Assembly: GCF_901905185.1 (NCBI RefSeq)
Contig: NZ_CABFMQ020000046.1
Coordinates: 1-64,000 of the forward strand
Source: Methylocella tundrae
GTDB lineage: Bacteria; Pseudomonadota; Alphaproteobacteria; Rhizobiales; Beijerinckiaceae
Length of the DNA: 64,000 nt
Direction of reading: 5' to 3'
This document shows, piece by piece, positions 9,760 to 19,366 of the stretch. Within the stretch, counting starts at the first letter, position 1; each line of letters opens with the position of its first letter. Below the pieces are notes generated by a model. It had not been told where the DNA came from, ran no database searches, and was given only the letters and a program-made list of their open reading frames with translations. A program made the position numbers and the translations under genes.

Positions 9760-9777
9760 TTTGACAAATACGTCAAA
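9760..9777. promoter_or_regulatory. AT-rich inverted repeat in the regulator's upstream region
   Basis: TTTGAC-AAATAC-GTCAAA is a perfect 6+6 inverted repeat inside an AT-rich patch, about 130 bases before the regulator start. It could be an operator or overlap a -35 element. The 370-bp stretch from 9633 to 10002 holds no gene that I can support, only this site, the repeat at 9643 and a hairpin at 9875. Confidence 0.35.
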
Positions 9778-9874
9778 TTTATTGGCGGATCACATTCGGG
9801 CGCTGCCGGTAACGCCTGCGCTCGCGAATCGATCATGAGGCAAGGTGACGCGGCCCCGGCGCGATTGGACTAAA

Positions 9875-9900
9875 TGAAAGGCTAAGCAACAAGCCTTTCA
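9875..9900. terminator. Hairpin, possible terminator or RNA structure
   Basis: TGAAAGGCT and AGCCTTTCA form a perfect 9-bp stem around an 8-base loop. No long T tract follows on either strand, so a terminator role is uncertain. It sits between the divergent RHH regulator and the small basic protein gene. Confidence 0.3.
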
Positions 9901-10002
9901 AAACCGTATCGGCTGGACAGATTCAGATGCGGGGCGCATTTGATTGGCGCTGGGCGCCCTGCGAGGCAAGCGCGCCGGCAGCATCCTCCGGGAAGGAGAT
10001 TC

Positions 10003-10122
10003 ATGATGGCAAAGGGTCAAGTGCGCAGCAACCGCGAAGCCAAGAAGCCGAAGAAGGAAAAGCCGAAGGAAACCGCCGTTCCGAACCTTTTGAAGACGGG
10101 GACGTCCGGAAAGAAAAAGTAA
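10003..10122 (+). CDS. Small lysine-rich basic protein, function unknown
   Basis: The 39-residue protein reads MMAKGQVRSNREAKKPKKEK and continues with TAVPNLLKTGTSGKKK. About a third of the residues are Lys or Arg. GGAAGGAG lies 5-6 bases before the ATG, a strong ribosome binding site. From memory, very similar short proteins (MAKGQ-R-N-EAKKPKKEK) occur across Hyphomicrobiales as conserved hypothetical proteins. The composition suggests nucleic acid or ribosome association, but nothing proves it. Confidence 0.6.
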   Translation: MMAKGQVRSNREAKKPKKEKPKETAVPNLLKTGTSGKKK

Positions 10123-10271
10123 CCCGGCTCGAAGGCTGCGCATTCCGCCTGCGGGGACTGCGCCGCCTCGCAATCATTCGGTCGTGAAAGGCTCGCAGAG
10201 CTGTTCGAGGAACGAACAAAGGCCCGCGGCGCCCTCAAGTCACGCTTCGACGCCATTCAAAATCGGCGATC

Positions 10272-10310
10272 CAAAAAAATGAGCATGATCGATTTCAATC
10301 GACCATGCTC
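10272..10310 (-). terminator. Rho-independent terminator of the gcv operon
   Basis: Reading the minus strand, a 13-bp stem (GAGCATGGTCGAT with ATCGATCATGCTC, one mismatch, 4-base loop) is followed directly by A and seven T residues. It stands 28 bp after the gcvPB stop codon. Stem, loop and T tract make this a standard intrinsic terminator. Confidence 0.8.
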
Positions 10311-10338
10311 TTGTTGCCCTTGGCAAAGGTGAGGTCGC

Positions 10339-11886
10339 CTATTTCGGCGCTGGCTTCGTCCATTTGAGGACGGGATTGCGCGCGGCTCTCGTCTCATCGA
10401 GCCGGCGGCGTGGCGCATGGATCGGAGCGCCGATGAAACGCTCCGTCTCACCCCGCAGGGCCGCCTGTGCGAGGTCGCGCAAGGTCGCGATGAACAGATC
10501 GAGGGAAGCCTTAGATTCCGACTCAGTCGGCTCGATCAGCATGGCGCCATGCGCGACGAGCGGAAAATAGATCGTCATCGGATGATAGCCCTCGTCGATC
10601 ATCGCTTTGGCAAAGTCGAGCGTCGTGAGCCCTGTCGGCTTCAGCCATGCGTCATCGAACAGGACCTCATGCATGCAGGGGGCGTCGCCGAAGGGCTGCG
10701 ACATCAGATCGTTGAGGCTGGCGCGAATGTAATTTGCGCTGAGGACGGCGTCTTCCGAAGCCTGCCGCAGGCCGTCCGCCCCATGCGAGGCCATATAACT
10801 CAGCGCCCGCACGAACATGCCCATCTGGCCATGAAACGCCGTCATGCGGCCGAAGGATTGCGAGTCATCGCGCGTATGTTCGACGAGACGAAGCCCGCCC
10901 TCCTCCTGGCGCAAAAAAGGCGCGGGCGCGAAAGGGGCCAGCCGCCTGGAGAGCACGACCGGTCCGGCGCCGGGGCCGCCGCCGCCATGCGGGGTCGAAA
11001 AGGTCTTGTGCAGGTTGATATGCATAGCGTCGACGCCAAGATCGCCCGGCCGCGCCTTGCCGACGATCGCGTTGAAATTGGCGCCATCGCAGTAGAAATA
11101 AGCGCCCACCGCATGCATGGCGTCGGCAATTTCCACAATGTCGCTCTCGAACAATCCACAGGTGTTTGGATTGGTCAGCATGATGGCGGCGACCTCTGGA
11201 CCAAGCAAGGCGCGGAACGCCTGGAGATCGACCCTGCCGTCGGGGCCAGCCGGGACCGGGCGCACATCGAATCCGATCAGGGTCGCGCTGGCCGGATTGG
11301 TGCCATGCGCCGATTCCGGCACAAGCACGATTTTTCGCGTCGAGGCTTCGCCCTTGGCCGCGATGGCGGATTTGATCGCCATCATGCCGCAGGCCTCGCC
11401 ATGCGCGCCGGCCTTTGGCGACATGGCGATCGCCGGCATGCCCGTCAGCGTCATCAGCCAGCGGGCGACTTCGCCGATCAGCTCCAGCGCCCCCGGAACG
11501 GTCGATTGCGGCTGTAGCGGATGGATATCAGCGAAGCCCGGCAGCCGCGCCATCGCCTCGTTGAGGCGCGGATTGTGTTTCATGGTGCAGGAGCCGAGCG
11601 GATAGAGCCCGGCGTCGATCGAATAGTTCTTCTGCGAAAGGCGCACATAATGGCGCACCGCCTCCGGCTCGCTGAGCCCCGGCAGACCGATCGGCGAATG
11701 GCGCTCCAGGACGCCGAGCCGCGATTCGAAAGGCTCCGGCTCGTCGAGATCAACGCCCGTAGTCTCGGGCCGGCCGATCTCGAAAATCAGCGGCTCCTCG
11801 AGCTCAAGGCCGCGATTGGAGGTGAATGTCCTCGCGCCGTGAAATGAGTCACGCGCCTCAAGCGGATGTTCCGGGCGGTTCAGCAT
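10339..11886 (-). CDS. gcvPB: Glycine dehydrogenase (decarboxylating) subunit 2
   Basis: This is the C-terminal half of glycine cleavage P-protein, encoded separately. P-protein decarboxylates glycine and passes the aminomethyl group to the lipoyl arm of GcvH. The PLP lysine motif [16 protein letters not shown] is present (about residue 285), with [10 protein letters not shown] and the [13 protein letters not shown] segment near residue 97. The 515 residues are typical for this subunit. It overlaps gcvPA by 7 bp and is last in the operon, before an intrinsic terminator. Confidence 0.95.
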   Translation of the reverse strand: MLNRPEHPLEARDSFHGARTFTSNRGLELEEPLIFEIGRPETTGVDLDEPEPFESRLGVLERHSPIGLPGLSEPEAVRHYVRLSQKNYSIDAGLYPLGSCTMKHNPRLNEAMARLPGFADIHPLQPQSTVPGALELIGEVARWLMTLTGMPAIAMSPKAGAHGEACGMMAIKSAIAAKGEASTRKIVLVPESAHGTNPASATLIGFDVRPVPAGPDGRVDLQAFRALLGPEVAAIMLTNPNTCGLFESDIVEIADAMHAVGAYFYCDGANFNAIVGKARPGDLGVDAMHINLHKTFSTPHGGGGPGAGPVVLSRRLAPFAPAPFLRQEEGGLRLVEHTRDDSQSFGRMTAFHGQMGMFVRALSYMASHGADGLRQASEDAVLSANYIRASLNDLMSQPFGDAPCMHEVLFDDAWLKPTGLTTLDFAKAMIDEGYHPMTIYFPLVAHGAMLIEPTESESKASLDLFIATLRDLAQAALRGETERFIGAPIHAPRRRLDETRAARNPVLKWTKPAPK

Positions 11887-13226
11887 GACAGCGCTCCTTT
11901 CAGAGCTTTGACAAAAGCCCGGCGGTCTTCGTCAGTATTGACTTCGCTCGAGGCGACGAGAATGAGATCGTCGAGGCTTTCGCCCGGCCATAAGCGCGAG
12001 GCCGGAACGCCGGCGAGGACGCCTTTTTCCGCGAGACGCTCGATCAGCGCATCAGCCCGGACCGGCACGCGAACGGTGAATTCATTGAAGAAGGACTGAT
12101 TGAGAACTTCGACGCCTGGGACGCGCCGAAGGCGGTCCGCGAGATCGACGGCGTTGGCGTGATTTATTTTCGCGAGGCGTCTCAGGCCTGCTTCACCGAG
12201 CAAGCTCATATGAATGGTGAAAGCCAGCGCGCACAGGCCCGAATTGGTGCAGATGCTGGAGGTCGCCTTGTCGCGCTTGATGTGCTGCTCCCGCGTCGAG
12301 AGCGTCAGGACGAAGCCGCGCCGCCCCTCCGCGTCGAGGGTCTCGCCGCAGAGCCGCCCCGGCATCTGCCGGAGATATTTCGAGCGTGTGGCGAAGAGGC
12401 CGACGTAAGGACCGCCGAAATTGAGGCTGTTGCCGATCGACTGCCCCTCGCCGACGACGATGTCGGCGCCCATCTCGCCGGGCGCCTTGACAAGGCCGAG
12501 AGAAACCGCCTCGGTGAAGGCCACGATCAGCAGGGCGCCTTGCGCCTTGCAGATGGCGGCGAGGCCGGACAGATCGCGCAGATTGCCGAAAACGTCGGGG
12601 TTTTGCACGACGACGCAGGACGTGCCGGCGTCGATCTCGGCCCCGAGATTTTCGGCGCCCGGCACGTCAGGCGGCAGGCTCGAAACCTCGTCGCCGGTCA
12701 TCCGGGAAATGGTGCGCACCACCTCGGCGTAATGGGGATGCAGGCCGCCGGACAGGATGGCCTTGCGCCGCTTCGTGATGCGATGAGCCATCAGCACGGC
12801 TTCAATCGTCGCGGTCGAACCGTCATACATCGACGCGTTGGCGACATCCATGGCGGTCAGGGCCGCGACCTGGGTCTGAAATTCGAAGATCGCCTGCAGC
12901 GTGCCTTGCGCGATCTCCGGCTGGTAAGGCGTATAGCTCGTCAAAAACTCCGAGCGCTGGATCAGGTGATCGACGCTTGCCGGAATGTGATGCTTATAGG
13001 CGCCGGCGCCGACGAAGAACGGCCCCGACCCCGCCGCGCGGTTTTTCGAGGCCATGTCGGAGAGCAGGCGCTGCACGTCCATTTCGGCGCGGCGCAAGGG
13101 CAGATCGAGATTGCGGGAGAGCCGCTTGTTCGCGGGAATTGACTCAAACAGGGCGTCGATCTTGTCGACGCCGACGCGCGCCAGCATAGCGGAGCGGTCT
13201 TCAGGAGTTAGGGGCAGATAGCGCAT
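11880..13226 (-). CDS. gcvPA: Glycine dehydrogenase (decarboxylating) subunit 1
   Basis: The 448-residue protein is the N-terminal half of P-protein. [44 protein letters not shown] and SMYDGSTA are family motifs. It pairs with GcvPB to form the active decarboxylase. It starts 56 bp after gcvH and overlaps gcvPB, which should keep the two subunits in balance. Confidence 0.95.
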   Translation of the reverse strand: MRYLPLTPEDRSAMLARVGVDKIDALFESIPANKRLSRNLDLPLRRAEMDVQRLLSDMASKNRAAGSGPFFVGAGAYKHHIPASVDHLIQRSEFLTSYTPYQPEIAQGTLQAIFEFQTQVAALTAMDVANASMYDGSTATIEAVLMAHRITKRRKAILSGGLHPHYAEVVRTISRMTGDEVSSLPPDVPGAENLGAEIDAGTSCVVVQNPDVFGNLRDLSGLAAICKAQGALLIVAFTEAVSLGLVKAPGEMGADIVVGEGQSIGNSLNFGGPYVGLFATRSKYLRQMPGRLCGETLDAEGRRGFVLTLSTREQHIKRDKATSSICTNSGLCALAFTIHMSLLGEAGLRRLAKINHANAVDLADRLRRVPGVEVLNQSFFNEFTVRVPVRADALIERLAEKGVLAGVPASRLWPGESLDDLILVASSEVNTDEDRRAFVKALKGALSC

Positions 13227-13282
13227 GGAGTTCCAATCGGGTTACGATCTTTGGTGGTCGCGCGGCGGGTGGAAAAGCGTTC

Positions 13283-13660
13283 TTAAGACAGCGTCTTGAC
13301 GAAAGCTTCGTAGGCCTCCTCATCGAGCAGTTGGTCGAGCTCGGCGGCGTCGGCGAGCTTCAGCTTCAAAAACCAGCCCTTGCCGGTCGGGTCTTCGTTG
13401 ACGAGCGCGGGCGATTCTTCCAGCTCCCGATTGATTTCGACGACTTCGCCGGAGACAGGAGCATTGACGCCGCTCGCAGCCTTGACGCTTTCGACGACCG
13501 CGGCCTCATCCCCTTTCGCGACGGTCTTGCCGATCGTCGGAAGCTCGACGAAAACAACGTCGCCCAATTGCGATTGCGCATAGTCCGTGATGCCGACAAC
13601 GGCCGCGCCGCCGTCGACTCGGATGTATTCATGGTCTTTCGTGTAACGCGTGGTCGACAT
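13283..13660 (-). CDS. gcvH: Glycine cleavage system H protein
   Basis: GcvH carries the lipoyl group that shuttles the aminomethyl intermediate between the P, T and L proteins. The lipoylation site lies in [14 protein letters not shown], and TKDHEYIR near the N-terminus and [12 protein letters not shown] near the C-terminus are conserved. ATG 13660 is preferred over TTG 13663, with GGGGAG just upstream, giving 125 residues. The A of its ATG is the last base of the gcvT stop codon. Confidence 0.95.
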   Translation of the reverse strand: MSTTRYTKDHEYIRVDGGAAVVGITDYAQSQLGDVVFVELPTIGKTVAKGDEAAVVESVKAASGVNAPVSGEVVEINRELEESPALVNEDPTGKGWFLKLKLADAAELDQLLDEEAYEAFVKTLS

Positions 13661-14793
13661 CAAACTCCCCTGAAATAGGCATGCGGCACGAAAGGCATCG
13701 ATACGATCTTTGCCTGCGCCGACTTGCCGCGAACGATCAAATGAACAGGCGCGCCGATTTTGGCGGCCTTAGCCTCGACATAACCCATGGCGATCGGGCG
13801 CCCGAGGCTCGGCGCGAAACCGCCGGAGGTCAGGCGGCCGATTGCACGCCCCTCCGGCGTCTCGATCTCAGCGCCTTCCCGCGCGGGCGCCTTGCCCTCG
13901 ACGAGAAAGCCGACGCGGCGACGGGCGGGGCCCTTCGCGATCGCCTCGGCGATCTGCGCATATCCAGGAAATCCGCCCTGCTCGCGCCGCCGCTTCGGGA
14001 TCGACCACAAAAGCCCGGCCTCGACGGGATCCGTCGTCGCGTCGATATCATGGCCGCAAAGGCAAAGACCGGCTTCGAGCCGGAGCGAATCGCGCGCCCC
14101 GAGCCCGATCGGCCAGACCTCCGGATCGGCGAGCAGGGTTTTCGCAAAGTCGGGCGCGGCGGCGGCGGGAATGGAAATCTCGAAACCATCCTCGCCCGTA
14201 TAGCCGGAGCGGGAAATTCTGAAAGCGGCGCCCCTTGTCTCGAACTCGGCCGCAGACATGAACGTCAAACGCGAAACGCCGGATGCAAGGCGCTCCAGCG
14301 CCGCGGCGGCGCCTGGACCCTGCAGGGCGAGCAGCGCCCTGTCGTCGAGAATCGTCAGGGCGCAATCAGGCAGGGCGCTGGCGATCAGCGCAAAGTCGGC
14401 CGCTTTGGATGCGGCGTTGACTACGAGAAAGAGGCGCTCGCGGCCCACGGCGTCGGCAAGGCGCGTGACCATGAGATCATCGAGGATATGGCCGTCGCCG
14501 TCGAGCAATTGCGTGTAGCGCATCTGCCCCGGACGCAGCGTCTCGATATCGCCCGGCGCCAGCGTTTCAAAGCGAGTCGCGGCGTTGACCCCTTCAAGGA
14601 TCGCCTGCCCCATATGTGAGACATCGAAGAGGCCCGCGTGGCCGCGCGTGTGAAGATGCTCCTGGATGATGCCTGGGGCATAGTGCACCGGCATAGAATA
14701 GCCGGCAAAAGGCACCATGCGCGCGCCAAGCGTCTGATGCAGGCTATGGAGCGGCGTTTGCGCAAGCGCTGCGACGGAAAGATGAACGGTCAT
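13660..14793 (-). CDS. gcvT: Glycine cleavage system aminomethyltransferase (T protein)
   Basis: GcvT transfers the methylene group from aminomethyl-GcvH to tetrahydrofolate and releases ammonia. The sequence has [23 protein letters not shown], the [14 protein letters not shown] folate-site segment and [11 protein letters not shown]. The 377-residue length is normal. As first gene of the operon it is preceded by the glycine riboswitch, so glycine should switch on the whole gcvT-H-PA-PB group. The lipoamide dehydrogenase partner is not in the window. Confidence 0.95.
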   Translation of the reverse strand: MTVHLSVAALAQTPLHSLHQTLGARMVPFAGYSMPVHYAPGIIQEHLHTRGHAGLFDVSHMGQAILEGVNAATRFETLAPGDIETLRPGQMRYTQLLDGDGHILDDLMVTRLADAVGRERLFLVVNAASKAADFALIASALPDCALTILDDRALLALQGPGAAAALERLASGVSRLTFMSAAEFETRGAAFRISRSGYTGEDGFEISIPAAAAPDFAKTLLADPEVWPIGLGARDSLRLEAGLCLCGHDIDATTDPVEAGLLWSIPKRRREQGGFPGYAQIAEAIAKGPARRRVGFLVEGKAPAREGAEIETPEGRAIGRLTSGGFAPSLGRPIAMGYVEAKAAKIGAPVHLIVRGKSAQAKIVSMPFVPHAYFRGV

Positions 14794-14849
14794 AAGGTCC
14801 CCGGACTGGATGCCAAGACGCTACGCCCGGCAAACGCCGTGCATAGTCC

Positions 14850-15066
14850 TAAGCCCCCTCTGTCCTGTGACCTGAGAGTGTTCCTTCGCGGCCGCCTCGG
14901 CCTTGCGGCCTTCGGCATGCGCGAAGTTGCGTCCGTCGGTGGATTTTTCGCAAGCCGAAAAATCGCTTTCCAGAGCGTCATCGTCCCAGCGGTCCATGGG
15001 CCTGAGCGTTTCCGGGGCGGTTGCGCCTTCGGCGCCGACTCTCCAATTAGAGAGCCGGACTCTTCC
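14850..15066 (-). ncRNA. Tandem glycine riboswitch upstream of gcvT
   Basis: On the minus strand the leader contains two glycine-aptamer-like units. The first has GGAGAGTCGGCGCCGAAGG, then GGAAACGCTCAGGCCCATGGACC. The second has CATGCCGAAGGCC, then GAACACTCTCAGGTCACAGGACAGAGGGGG (in parts; 14853-14881). The CTCTCAGG...AGGACAGAGGGG 3' core is the hallmark of the family. Its place directly before gcvT fits the known use of glycine as an activating ligand. End points are approximate. This accounts for most of the 423-bp gap between gcvT and the next gene. Confidence 0.88.
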
Positions 15067-15216
15067 GCTGGGATATATTTGACGGCTGAATTATCGGCGC
15101 GCGCCTGTCTTTTGTCAATGGTGCGACGCAAAATCAGACCCGCGCCGAGCACTGAAACGCTGCGGATTCAGACGCCTTGCCCCGCACGCGAAAACACCCG
15201 GTCGATCGTCGGCGCT

Positions 15217-15861
15217 TCACTCTTTGTGCTTCGCAGCCGGCTTTTCCGGCCCTTCGTCGATGCCGACCTTGATGGTGTAATCATCGTCGGCGTGATCCTT
15301 CGTGAACGGAACCAGCAGCGGCTCGGTCACAAGCGAGAATTCGGTCTGCGCCTGCCCCGCGGGAATGGTCGCGGCCACGCGGTAGAGTTTCGTCACGACG
15401 GGCTCATTGTCCTTGGCGTCGACGATGGCGACGCGCAAAGGCACGCTAAAGCTCGCCGGCGATCCGGCTGGCCCAAGCAGCACATTGCCGGCGATGCCGA
15501 CTTTGATCGCAAGCTGGTCGCCCTGCTGCGAACATTCGCGCACGACGTCGCCGAGCGCATATTGATAGCGCAGATTCATGTTAGTCGGCGGCGTGCCGGC
15601 ATGCACCTGGGAGGCGGCCGTGCCGTCGAGAACGAGGATCTCCGGGCAGTAGAGGTGGTGTTCCTTCTGCTGCTCCTGCTCGTGCTTATCCTTATCCTTC
15701 GACCCGTGATAGGTGAAGAATTCTTTCCAGTTGAAGTTGTTGAAGCCGTTCAGCAGACCACCCGAATCGGCAGCGGCCCCGCCGGCAAGACCGCTAAGTC
15801 CGAGCGCCGCGGCGGCGGCGAAGCCAATTCGGGCGCCGCGAATCACATTGCTCAATCGCAT
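15217..15861 (-). CDS. Exported protein of unknown function
   Basis: The 214-residue protein begins with a signal peptide (residues 1-31, ending GGAAADS). A His/Lys/Glu/Gln-rich stretch (KDKDKHEQEQQKEHH) comes before two well-spaced Cys residues (YCPEIL, VRECSQ). The rest alternates like a beta-sandwich, with VGIAGNVLLGPAGSP and a repeat-like FSVPLRVAIVDAKDNEP. It looks like a periplasmic or surface protein conserved among relatives. No enzymatic motif is seen and I cannot assign a function. Confidence 0.6.
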   Translation of the reverse strand: MRLSNVIRGARIGFAAAAALGLSGLAGGAAADSGGLLNGFNNFNWKEFFTYHGSKDKDKHEQEQQKEHHLYCPEILVLDGTAASQVHAGTPPTNMNLRYQYALGDVVRECSQQGDQLAIKVGIAGNVLLGPAGSPASFSVPLRVAIVDAKDNEPVVTKLYRVAATIPAGQAQTEFSLVTEPLLVPFTKDHADDDYTIKVGIDEGPEKPAAKHKE

Positions 15862-15963
15862 TCAAGACCGCTCCTGCTCACATCATGTGAAGGACTTGCT
15901 CTACATGACTACGCGCAAAAGCTCCAGATCTCTGCTTGCCGGACGCCCCGGTATGCGGATTGC

Positions 15964-17280
15964 TCAAAAGCGTCGGATCGGATCAGTCGGCGCAACCGGG
16001 ATCGATACCGATTTCGGCGTGCGCGTCCAGGTGTCGGCGGCGCCGAAAACGGTTTTCAGAATCGAAGGCGCATTGGAAAGGCTGACGAAAATCATGAGAG
16101 GGGTGAGCGAGGCAAGCGTCGCGACGTAACGAGACACGGAGCCGCGCCGCAACACCATATAGGGCGTCAGCGTCATGCCGATGGCGACAATCGCGATCAA
16201 GGCGGCGATCACATTGATGATCGGCAGATAGGCGGTGGGGTCCCCCGCCCGCAACATGATGCTTGCGAGGAGCGCTCCTGTCGCGATCGCAGCGCAGGGA
16301 TAGAAAGCCTGGACGAGGATCAGGAAGCTTGCCGAGAATTTGCGGCGCACGGACCAGTCCGACGTCCAGATCTGTTTCATCAGCTTGCGGGCGACCTGCA
16401 CGAATCCGTTCGACCAGCGCCTCTGCTGGACGCGCCAATGCTTGACCTGATCGGGAACAAGGCCGGGGACCGGAGGGTCCATTGAAAACAGCCCGTGCCA
16501 TCCGGCTATTTCCGCGCGCACGGTAAGATCGAGATCCTCACACAGCGAATCAGACGACCAGCCTCCAGCGGCGGCGATGGCGGCGCGCCGCCATACGCCA
16601 GCGGTGCCGTTGAACTGGAACAGCCAGCCGGCGCGATAACGCGTCGCCTGCTCCAGCACGTAATGCGCATCGAGCATCAGCCCTTGCGCTCTGGTCAGCC
16701 AGTTGGCGCTCGCATTGGCGAATTCGCAGCGCGACTGAATGAAGCTCGCCTTCGGATCGGCGATGAGAGCCGGCATGACCTTGCGCAGCCAATTCGCCGG
16801 AGGACGAAAATCAACGTCGAGCACCGCGACATAGGGGGCATTCGAATGCAGGAGGCCAGCGGCGAGCGCTCCCGCCTTATAGCCCGAGCGGTCGCCGCGG
16901 CGCAGATGCAGGACGTCGAAGCCCCGGTCATGCAGCTCGCCGATCACGCGCGTCGCGACAACGCTCGTCTCGTCCGAACTATCGTCGAGCAGCTGAATGT
17001 GCAGACGGTCCCGCGGCCAGTCGAGAGCGGCGGCCGAGCGCAAGGCGCCGACGACCGTTTCTGGCTCATTGAAAACGGGAATTTGCACGAGGACATGAGG
17101 CAGGTCGCCGTCTGTCAGAATGAGATGACGAAGCGGGCGCCCAAGTTTCCTGCCGGTGAGCCGCTCGAAAACATTGATGCCGATGAGCGCCAGAAATCCG
17201 CCGCCGACGAAAAGAAGTCCCAGGACGGCAATCACAAGGGTCGCGTCGCTGAGCAACGTCAAGAAATCGATTAAGGTCAA
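15964..17280 (-). CDS. Membrane glycosyltransferase family 2 (processive type)
   Basis: The 438-residue protein has an N-terminal membrane segment (residues 8-35), a GT2 catalytic domain (60-290) and about three C-terminal membrane segments (315-420). The D,D,D,QxxRW signature of processive beta-glycosyltransferases is complete: DDSSDE, VLDVDFRP, SLCEDLDLTVR and VQQRRWSNG. Relatives include cellulose synthase-like and glucan synthases. The sugar and product are not readable from the sequence. No PilZ domain is present, so direct c-di-GMP control is not indicated. Confidence 0.82.
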   Translation of the reverse strand: MTLIDFLTLLSDATLVIAVLGLLFVGGGFLALIGINVFERLTGRKLGRPLRHLILTDGDLPHVLVQIPVFNEPETVVGALRSAAALDWPRDRLHIQLLDDSSDETSVVATRVIGELHDRGFDVLHLRRGDRSGYKAGALAAGLLHSNAPYVAVLDVDFRPPANWLRKVMPALIADPKASFIQSRCEFANASANWLTRAQGLMLDAHYVLEQATRYRAGWLFQFNGTAGVWRRAAIAAAGGWSSDSLCEDLDLTVRAEIAGWHGLFSMDPPVPGLVPDQVKHWRVQQRRWSNGFVQVARKLMKQIWTSDWSVRRKFSASFLILVQAFYPCAAIATGALLASIMLRAGDPTAYLPIINVIAALIAIVAIGMTLTPYMVLRRGSVSRYVATLASLTPLMIFVSLSNAPSILKTVFGAADTWTRTPKSVSIPVAPTDPIRRF

Positions 17281-17532
17281 GCGTCAAGCCCCCGCGAACG
17301 TCGTCTTCTCGTCCGCGCCGCGCTCGGCTTGCCGTTGATCTTGGCGCGAACGTGGTGCCGTTCGCGGCGCTAAAATCGCCGGTCGCCTTACACGGGGATG
17401 TCGCCGCGAGGATTGGCCCCAGACCTTTGCGCAACGGCGCGCCGGATGGAGCGAAGGCTCGAACGACTTCCGCGGAGAGAAACTCTCAGGCTGGAACAAG
17501 CAATAAATCGAGCAGTGGAACAACCAACAAAT

Positions 17533-17549
17533 TGCAACAGATTGTTGCA
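17533..17549. promoter_or_regulatory. Perfect palindrome between glycosyltransferase and SDR genes
   Basis: TGCAACA-GAT-TGTTGCA is a perfect 7+7 inverted repeat. It lies in the 401-bp gap 17281-17681, about 250 bases upstream of the glycosyltransferase start, in an AT-rich patch. The form fits a dimeric regulator site (TetR- or LuxR-like). No other feature is supported in this gap. Confidence 0.35.
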
Positions 17550-17681
17550 GGAATTGAGTAGACCTTCGTGATAAAAACTTAACATTACCAAAGTCTTAAA
17601 ACTGCCGCATTTGTGATCAGGCAAACTTGCGAACGCCATTATTGGCCCGCAAGAAAACAAACATCAGGCGCGAAAGAGGCT

Positions 17682-18470
17682 CTATCGGACGCGCTCTTGC
17701 GTCTTCGGCGCTTTGACTTCGACACGCGATAAAATCTTGTCGACAAGCCGAATCGGCAAAAGCCTGCCGAGCCGGGCGAGGAAGTAAAGCCGCCGTGGAA
17801 AGGCGATGACGGCTCTGCGCCGGTCGAGACCGCGGCGAATGATTCGCGCTGCTTGCGCGTCGCTGATCTCGAGCGGCTTCATGGCGTCGATACTGTCGTT
17901 CAACGGGGTTTTCACAAATCCGGCGATGACGAGGCTGACGCACACGCCTTCCGCTTCGAGCCGGCCGCGCACCGATTCGGAATAAGCGTGCACCGCGGCC
18001 TTGGTCATGCAATAGGCCGGCGAATAAGGCAGGCCACGCAGCCCCGCGATCGAGCCGACGAAGGCAAGCTGCCCGTTCCTGCGGGCGCACATCGGCGCGA
18101 TGAGCGGTTCGACGGTATTGAGCACGCCAAGAAGATTGGAGCTCAAAATGGCGCGAACGGCTTGCGGGTCCTCCGTCAGTTCGCCTGGCGCCAGCCCTGT
18201 CGTAATTCCGGCATTGGCGACGCAGAGATCAAAGCCGCAGCGCGCGTCAGCGGCACTGATCCAGCGCGCCATAGCGTCCTGATCGCGGACGTCGATAAGC
18301 CCGGCGTCGACTTCCGCCCCCTGCCCGCGCGCCAGCGCCGCCACGGCGTCGAGCCGTTCCTTATTGCGTCCGATGAGCGCCAGCCTGACGCCGGGTGCGG
18401 CATAGCCGAGCGCGAGGGCGCGGCCGATGCCGCTCGACGCGCCGGTGATGAGGATTGACCGGGGCTGCAT
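17682..18470 (-). CDS. Short-chain dehydrogenase/reductase
   Basis: The classical SDR pattern is present: cofactor site TGASSGIGRAL near residue 10, NAGI near 86, and active-site YSPAYCMTKAAVHAYS (Tyr and Lys) near 155. ATG 18470 follows the stop of the MaoC-type gene by one base and gives 262 residues; a longer frame to 18542 overlaps that gene. In this operon it could reduce a beta-ketoacyl-ACP or act on the finished acyl chain. The C-terminal basic hydrophobic stretch (RRLYFLARLGRLLPIRLVD) suggests membrane contact. Confidence 0.8.
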   Translation of the reverse strand: MQPRSILITGASSGIGRALALGYAAPGVRLALIGRNKERLDAVAALARGQGAEVDAGLIDVRDQDAMARWISAADARCGFDLCVANAGITTGLAPGELTEDPQAVRAILSSNLLGVLNTVEPLIAPMCARRNGQLAFVGSIAGLRGLPYSPAYCMTKAAVHAYSESVRGRLEAEGVCVSLVIAGFVKTPLNDSIDAMKPLEISDAQAARIIRRGLDRRRAVIAFPRRLYFLARLGRLLPIRLVDKILSRVEVKAPKTQERVR

Positions 18471-18471
18471 G

Positions 18472-18918
18472 TCAGAGCGGCCAAGGCTCAAGACGCCGTA
18501 CCGTCGCCTCCGCCAAAATGGCGAGATCGCCATTCGGGCCATACGCCATCAAGCGCAGGAAGAGTTCAGGCCGGGGCTCGAGAACCGCGCGCGCGACGCG
18601 CCCCGTAATGCTGATCGCGCCATCTCTGAGGACCGGACGCAGGAACTTGCCCGAAAGCCGGCAGATGATGATGTCCCGCCGCCAGTGGCGCAGCGCCGGC
18701 TCGAAACAGCTCATCATCAGCATGCCGTGCACGGGCGGCGCCTCGAGCCCGACCGCCGCGGCGACGTTGGCGTCGAGATGCAAAGGATTGTCATCGCCGG
18801 AGACGAGGGCGTAGCGGCGAAGATGCGAGGCTGCGAAGGGACCAAAATCCGTCCGGCCTATCGTCTCTCCGACTTTCGGCCAGTTGGAAAGCGGCGCGCC
18901 GGCCGCGGCCTCACTCAT
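18472..18918 (-). CDS. MaoC-like hotdog dehydratase
   Basis: The 148-residue protein has a hotdog-fold MaoC pattern: FAASHLRRYALVSGDDNPLHLD (residues 25-46) holds the hydratase Asp/His dyad region, and PPVHGMLMMSC follows. Such domains add or remove water at the 2,3 position of acyl-CoA or acyl-ACP. ATG 18918 overlaps the previous gene by 8 bp; the longer frame to 19116 lies over it. With the preceding N-terminal-type hotdog protein it could form a two-subunit dehydratase. Confidence 0.78.
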   Translation of the reverse strand: MSEAAAGAPLSNWPKVGETIGRTDFGPFAASHLRRYALVSGDDNPLHLDANVAAAVGLEAPPVHGMLMMSCFEPALRHWRRDIIICRLSGKFLRPVLRDGAISITGRVARAVLEPRPELFLRLMAYGPNGDLAILAEATVRRLEPWPL

Positions 18919-19366
18919 TGCTGGGCGCCGCGATGGCCGCCAAAGGGACAATGCGCAGCACCGTCTCGAAGGTCGCCCATGTTCCGGCGTCCGGCGTCGA
19001 TATGGCGACCTTGACGGTGAGCCGCTCCGGATCGCTCGTGCGCGTGAACGTGAAGTCCAGCAGATAATCGCGGCCGACTGCGAGAGGACGATCATAGTCG
19101 AAGCTCTGCGCCTCATGCACCGGCAGAAAGCCGGCGCCGATCCGTCCCTCGAGCGTCGGCCGGATCTCGGGCATCGTCAGCCAGCAGAATGGATAGGTCA
19201 GCGGGACCGCGTTCGGGTCGAAGTTTTCGCCTGCGGTCTGCCCCACCGCATCGCCTGACTCACGCCGAAAAGCCGCGATCTTTTCCGCGTCGGTCCTGAC
19301 CCCAACGCCACGCAGCTGGACCGGCGCATCGCCGCCCTCAGCCGCGCGCAGAACCTCCGCGATCAT
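18911..19366 (-). CDS. Hotdog-fold protein, MaoC/FAS1 dehydratase N-terminal type
   Basis: The 151-residue protein resembles the N-terminal half of two-domain MaoC dehydratases: VPLTYPFCWLTMPEIRP near residue 55, HEAQSFDYDRPLAVGRDYLL near 85, and a second strand set with ATFETVLRIV. This half usually lacks the catalytic dyad and supports a catalytic partner, here the next gene. It overlaps the ketosynthase stop (4 bp) and the MaoC start (8 bp), which points to stoichiometric production. Confidence 0.7.
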   Translation of the reverse strand: MIAEVLRAAEGGDAPVQLRGVGVRTDAEKIAAFRRESGDAVGQTAGENFDPNAVPLTYPFCWLTMPEIRPTLEGRIGAGFLPVHEAQSFDYDRPLAVGRDYLLDFTFTRTSDPERLTVKVAISTPDAGTWATFETVLRIVPLAAIAAPSNE

